From G963665925 sp963676345 (GTDB taxonomy: Bacteria; Bacillota; Clostridia; Peptostreptococcales; Acidaminobacteraceae), in NCBI GenBank assembly GCA_963676345.2, contig CAXXTS010000001.1, positions 930,001 through 994,000 of the forward strand: a DNA stretch of 64,000 bases, in the 5' to 3' direction. Each line of letters starts with the position of its first letter. Positions within the stretch are counted from its first letter, which is position 1. Positions 61,927 to 64,000 of this stretch are shown here, piece after piece. The position numbers and the translations under genes were made by a program. Under the pieces are notes generated by a model. It worked only from the letters and a program-made list of their open reading frames with translations. It made no database searches and was not told the origin of the DNA.

Positions 61927-62439
61927 TTACTCTATCGCTTTTTTAAAAGCCTCTACAAGAGATATACTCCAGTTTTCAATTTCTGACCACTCTCTCTGAT
62001 CGTTTGGTACATCCTTTGACACGCCAAATAGAAATCGGACTAGACCAGGCAAAACATCATCGACCTTACCCGCAAATGCAGCAGTCATAAGAGGTGGAAC
62101 CTGCCTGTTCATGTCAGAAAAGGCATTTTGGATGCGTTTCTTCCAAAACCGTCGCCCGTGCTTTACTGTATAAGATAAAGAGAAGTATGCTACCTTCTTA
62201 TACAGTAACTCCGACTGGTGAATGCCCACAAAATCAATGGCATCTTGCATAAGTCGCATACCGTTAATTGGCGCACCTATCACCACCAAGTCATATGGTT
62301 CCACACTTGCAACTGCATCTATGCTTTTGACTTGAGTTTCCAGTTCATATGCCTGCATATGTTTGGCAATGGTCTCTGCAACTTCTTTTGTAGAACCTTG
62401 CTTTGTCACATAAGTGATTAATACCTTACTCAAAATCAT
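61927..62439 (-). CDS. Flavodoxin-domain protein (HemG-like)
   Basis: 170 residues if started at the ATG at 62439; a TTG three codons later has better RBS spacing (GAGGGGG). KVLITYVTKQGSTKEVAETIAKHM is the FMN phosphate-binding loop T-x-x-G-x-T, and LVVIGAPINGMRLMQDAIDF and VAYFSLSYTVKH follow the flavodoxin fold. Similar to menaquinone-dependent protoporphyrinogen oxidase-type flavodoxins; the redox partner is unknown. Confidence 0.82.
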   Translation of the reverse strand: MILSKVLITYVTKQGSTKEVAETIAKHMQAYELETQVKSIDAVASVEPYDLVVIGAPINGMRLMQDAIDFVGIHQSELLYKKVAYFSLSYTVKHGRRFWKKRIQNAFSDMNRQVPPLMTAAFAGKVDDVLPGLVRFLFGVSKDVPNDQREWSEIENWSISLVEAFKKAIE

Positions 62440-62466
62440 TCCCCCTCTATTCAAGTGCATACAATG

Positions 62467-63012
62467 TCATATCTGAATATCGACTGAATCCAGTAAACGG
62501 TGCCAAACCATATGTGCATGGCCCTCACCCCACTTATTTAAATCAACATACTGGGGCGCCCCAAGTTTTTTTGTCCATATTTTCTGTGCGCTTTTATAAC
62601 CGCTGTCAAGACAAAATGCAGATGCCCCTCTTGCCAAGAGTACGAGGTATATAGCATTTAAAAGCTTCATGCCTATGCCTTTTGCCTGATACGCAGGGTG
62701 AACGTACACGGTGCCGATTTCAAGTATGTCTTCAAGTGTTTGCCCTGCAACCTCTATAATGAGCGGGTTACTCCTTGAAATGCAGATGGTCCCTACGAGC
62801 CTGTCTTCAGATACAGCAACTAAGAAAAAACGTTCATTCCCACCGGACTCCAAGTCTTCAAGTAGGAAAGCCTGTTTCTCCTCAATTTCATGCAGCATGA
62901 GGGTTTCATCATCAATTTTTTCTTTTTTGAAAGTATCACGAACAACACAATCGAATAGTTGATTGAGTTCATTTACATCCGTCCACTTTGGCCTGCGTAG
63001 AATTACATTCAT
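62467..63012 (-). CDS. GNAT family N-acetyltransferase
   Basis: 181 residues. EIGTVYVHPAYQAKGIGMKLLNAIYLVLLARG is acetyl-CoA motif A with Q-x-x-G-I-G-x-x-L, and LDSGYKSAQKIWTKKLGAPQ is motif B. RBS GAGG. Substrate unknown. It is 27 bases upstream of the flavodoxin gene and probably shares its transcript. Confidence 0.88.
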   Translation of the reverse strand: MNVILRRPKWTDVNELNQLFDCVVRDTFKKEKIDDETLMLHEIEEKQAFLLEDLESGGNERFFLVAVSEDRLVGTICISRSNPLIIEVAGQTLEDILEIGTVYVHPAYQAKGIGMKLLNAIYLVLLARGASAFCLDSGYKSAQKIWTKKLGAPQYVDLNKWGEGHAHMVWHRLLDSVDIQI

Positions 63013-63097
63013 CTATTTTTCCTCACTCATATATTATATACTTTGTCTCTTGAAATGATAATATGAATCTTCTGATAATTCCGCGCTCAATTGGCAT

Positions 63098-63655
63098 CTA
63101 CAGCCTGCGATTTAATTGATCAGCCAGTTTTTTGACCTGTGCATCAACCGTTGGGTCCTCATGAGCCGGAACTGTGTTTGTGTTCAGGGTAGATACGGTT
63201 CCAACAATTTTTGTATCAATATGATGGAAGATGATTCTAGCGGTATCGACAGGGCGTTCTATGCCACGCCCATCGCCGCCTGCCGAAAGGATAACGGCTC
63301 CCTTTTTGCGTTTCATTGAAAACGACGGATTCTTTCGAATCAGACGATCTGCATAATACCGCTGCAGTCTGCTTACATAGCTGAGCAGGGGACCTGACAA
63401 ATCCGCAAAATAGATTGGCGAGGATAGAATCACATTGTCTACAGTATCCATCAAATCATACATTTTATACATGTCATCTTTAATAGCACAGTCAGAGTGA
63501 TTCCAGCAATAGCGGCAATCAATACACGGCTTCACTTTTTCATCATATACATGAATCAAAATAACTTCACCCTCAAGATATGTACACAGTTTCTGGATGA
63601 TATGCATTGTATCTCCATGCTTTCTGGGTGATCCATTAACAATCAGTGTTTTCAT
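63098..63655 (-). CDS. NADPH-dependent FMN reductase / flavodoxin-fold oxidoreductase
   Basis: 185 residues from the ATG at 63655 (GGGGG upstream). MKTLIVNGSPRKHGDTMHII binds FMN phosphate (G-S-P-R-x3-G/N-T), KPCIDCRYCWNHSDCAIKDDM is the Cys-rich insert typical of iron-sulfur-flavoprotein relatives, and VILSSPIYFADLSGPLLSYVSRL follows. Probably reduces quinones or other acceptors. Confidence 0.88.
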   Translation of the reverse strand: MKTLIVNGSPRKHGDTMHIIQKLCTYLEGEVILIHVYDEKVKPCIDCRYCWNHSDCAIKDDMYKMYDLMDTVDNVILSSPIYFADLSGPLLSYVSRLQRYYADRLIRKNPSFSMKRKKGAVILSAGGDGRGIERPVDTARIIFHHIDTKIVGTVSTLNTNTVPAHEDPTVDAQVKKLADQLNRRL

Positions 63656-63728
63656 AGTTTCCCCCATTCTTATATATATTCTATATTTTACCACATAGCC
63701 TTTTATATCTTAATGATTTATTAGAATA

Positions 63729-63775
63729 TAAAAAGGAAATGTAATTTGAGCCTTAATATGCCCATAACATTTCCT
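63729..63775 (-). terminator. Terminator of the gene entering from the right
   Basis: Minus strand GGAAATGT...ACATTTCC (8-bp stem, 24-base loop) followed by TTTTTATATTC. Confidence 0.6.
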
Positions 63776-63813
63776 TTCTTAAAACATAAATATGTAATTT
63801 GCAGGTGCTGATT

Positions 63814-64000
63814 TTATGCACCGGCTCTTTCCAATATGTGTTTTGCAGTTTCTTTCACTTGACCCTCAGCTCCAAATAACAACTTGCGCGAATGTTGAAT
63901 GGCCTTTTCTTCATTCACTTTCAAGAGGGAATAGAGTGCTTTCGATATTACATATGGCTCATCATCAATCAGGTAGCGCTCCAAATACTGGGTACTGAAG
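63814..64000 (-). CDS. 3' end of a HEAT-repeat-like protein gene (cut by window)
   Basis: The last 61 codons read YLIDDEPYVISKALYSLLKV, then NEEKAIQHSRKLLFGAEGQV and KETAKHILERAGA before TAA at 63814-63816. The helical repeats with L-x-x-L-L spacing look like HEAT/PBS-lyase repeats. The start lies beyond the window. Confidence 0.6.
   Translation of the reverse strand, partial: FSTQYLERYLIDDEPYVISKALYSLLKVNEEKAIQHSRKLLFGAEGQVKETAKHILERAGA

Overview
The window looks like a chromosome segment of a low-GC, Gram-positive anaerobe of the Clostridia. The evidence is AT-rich sequence with AGGAGG-type ribosome binding sites throughout, a butyrate kinase, a PocR-domain chemoreceptor-like protein, a molybdenum hydroxylase operon with a sigma-54 activator, and IS256/IS66/IS30 elements. 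A Fusibacter-like clostridium is my guess. I see no rRNA, tRNA or CRISPR array.

Region 1 (about 1-42,115) is a gene-cassette array built like a chromosomal integron. Twenty-three clear attC-like sites of about 125-135 bp, plus about eight decayed ones, separate one- or two-gene cassettes. Nearly all cassette genes lie on the minus strand. Each site begins (plus strand) with a YTAAC/TATAAC box and ends with the complementary GTTAGGY/GTTATAT box. Inside are imperfectly paired arms and a variable, hairpin-forming centre, as expected of an attC. Two arm families exist (type I with TTCGCC/GGCGAATGG, type II with GTGCCCC/GGGGCAT) and two sites are chimeric. No tyrosine recombinase lies in the window, so within these 64 kb the array has no integrase. 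Gene polarity and increasing attC decay toward the left put the expected attI end near 42.1 kb. Cargo includes MazEF and Phd/RelE-type toxin-antitoxin pairs, nucleotidyltransferases, an HNH-nuclease/nucleotidyltransferase pair, a KAP-type P-loop NTPase, a SIR2 protein, a PD-(D/E)XK-like protein, a NYN-LOTUS protein, acetyltransferases, a methyltransferase with a MazG-like partner, peptidase E, and many small membrane proteins. Three long cassettes carry no convincing ORF. Two of these are near-identical copies of about 1,001 bp whose limits coincide with the predicted cassette boundaries.

Five insertion sequences sit in the array and none in the flanking chromosome: two apparently identical inverted IS256-family copies (152-1495, 27553-28896), another IS256-type (2853-4223), an IS66 (31379-33944) and an IS30-type (35511-37190). 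Target duplications show that one IS256 copy splits a PD-(D/E)XK-like gene, the IS66 splits a membrane-protein gene, and the second IS256 type replaced the start codon of a diguanylate cyclase.

Region 2 (about 42.2-64 kb) is ordinary chromosome: an acetyltransferase, a sigma-54 activator, an alpha/beta hydrolase, a three-subunit xanthine dehydrogenase-type operon with a PurBox-like site, a YczE-type membrane protein divergent from an AraC regulator, butyrate kinase, a PocR/MCP protein, a DbpA-type RNA helicase, an EamA permease, two cyclic-nucleotide-domain proteins, a sensor kinase, flavodoxin-like proteins, and the 3' end of a HEAT-repeat-like gene. Many genes in both regions have a better start downstream of the longest possible ORF, chosen here by a well-spaced Shine-Dalgarno sequence.
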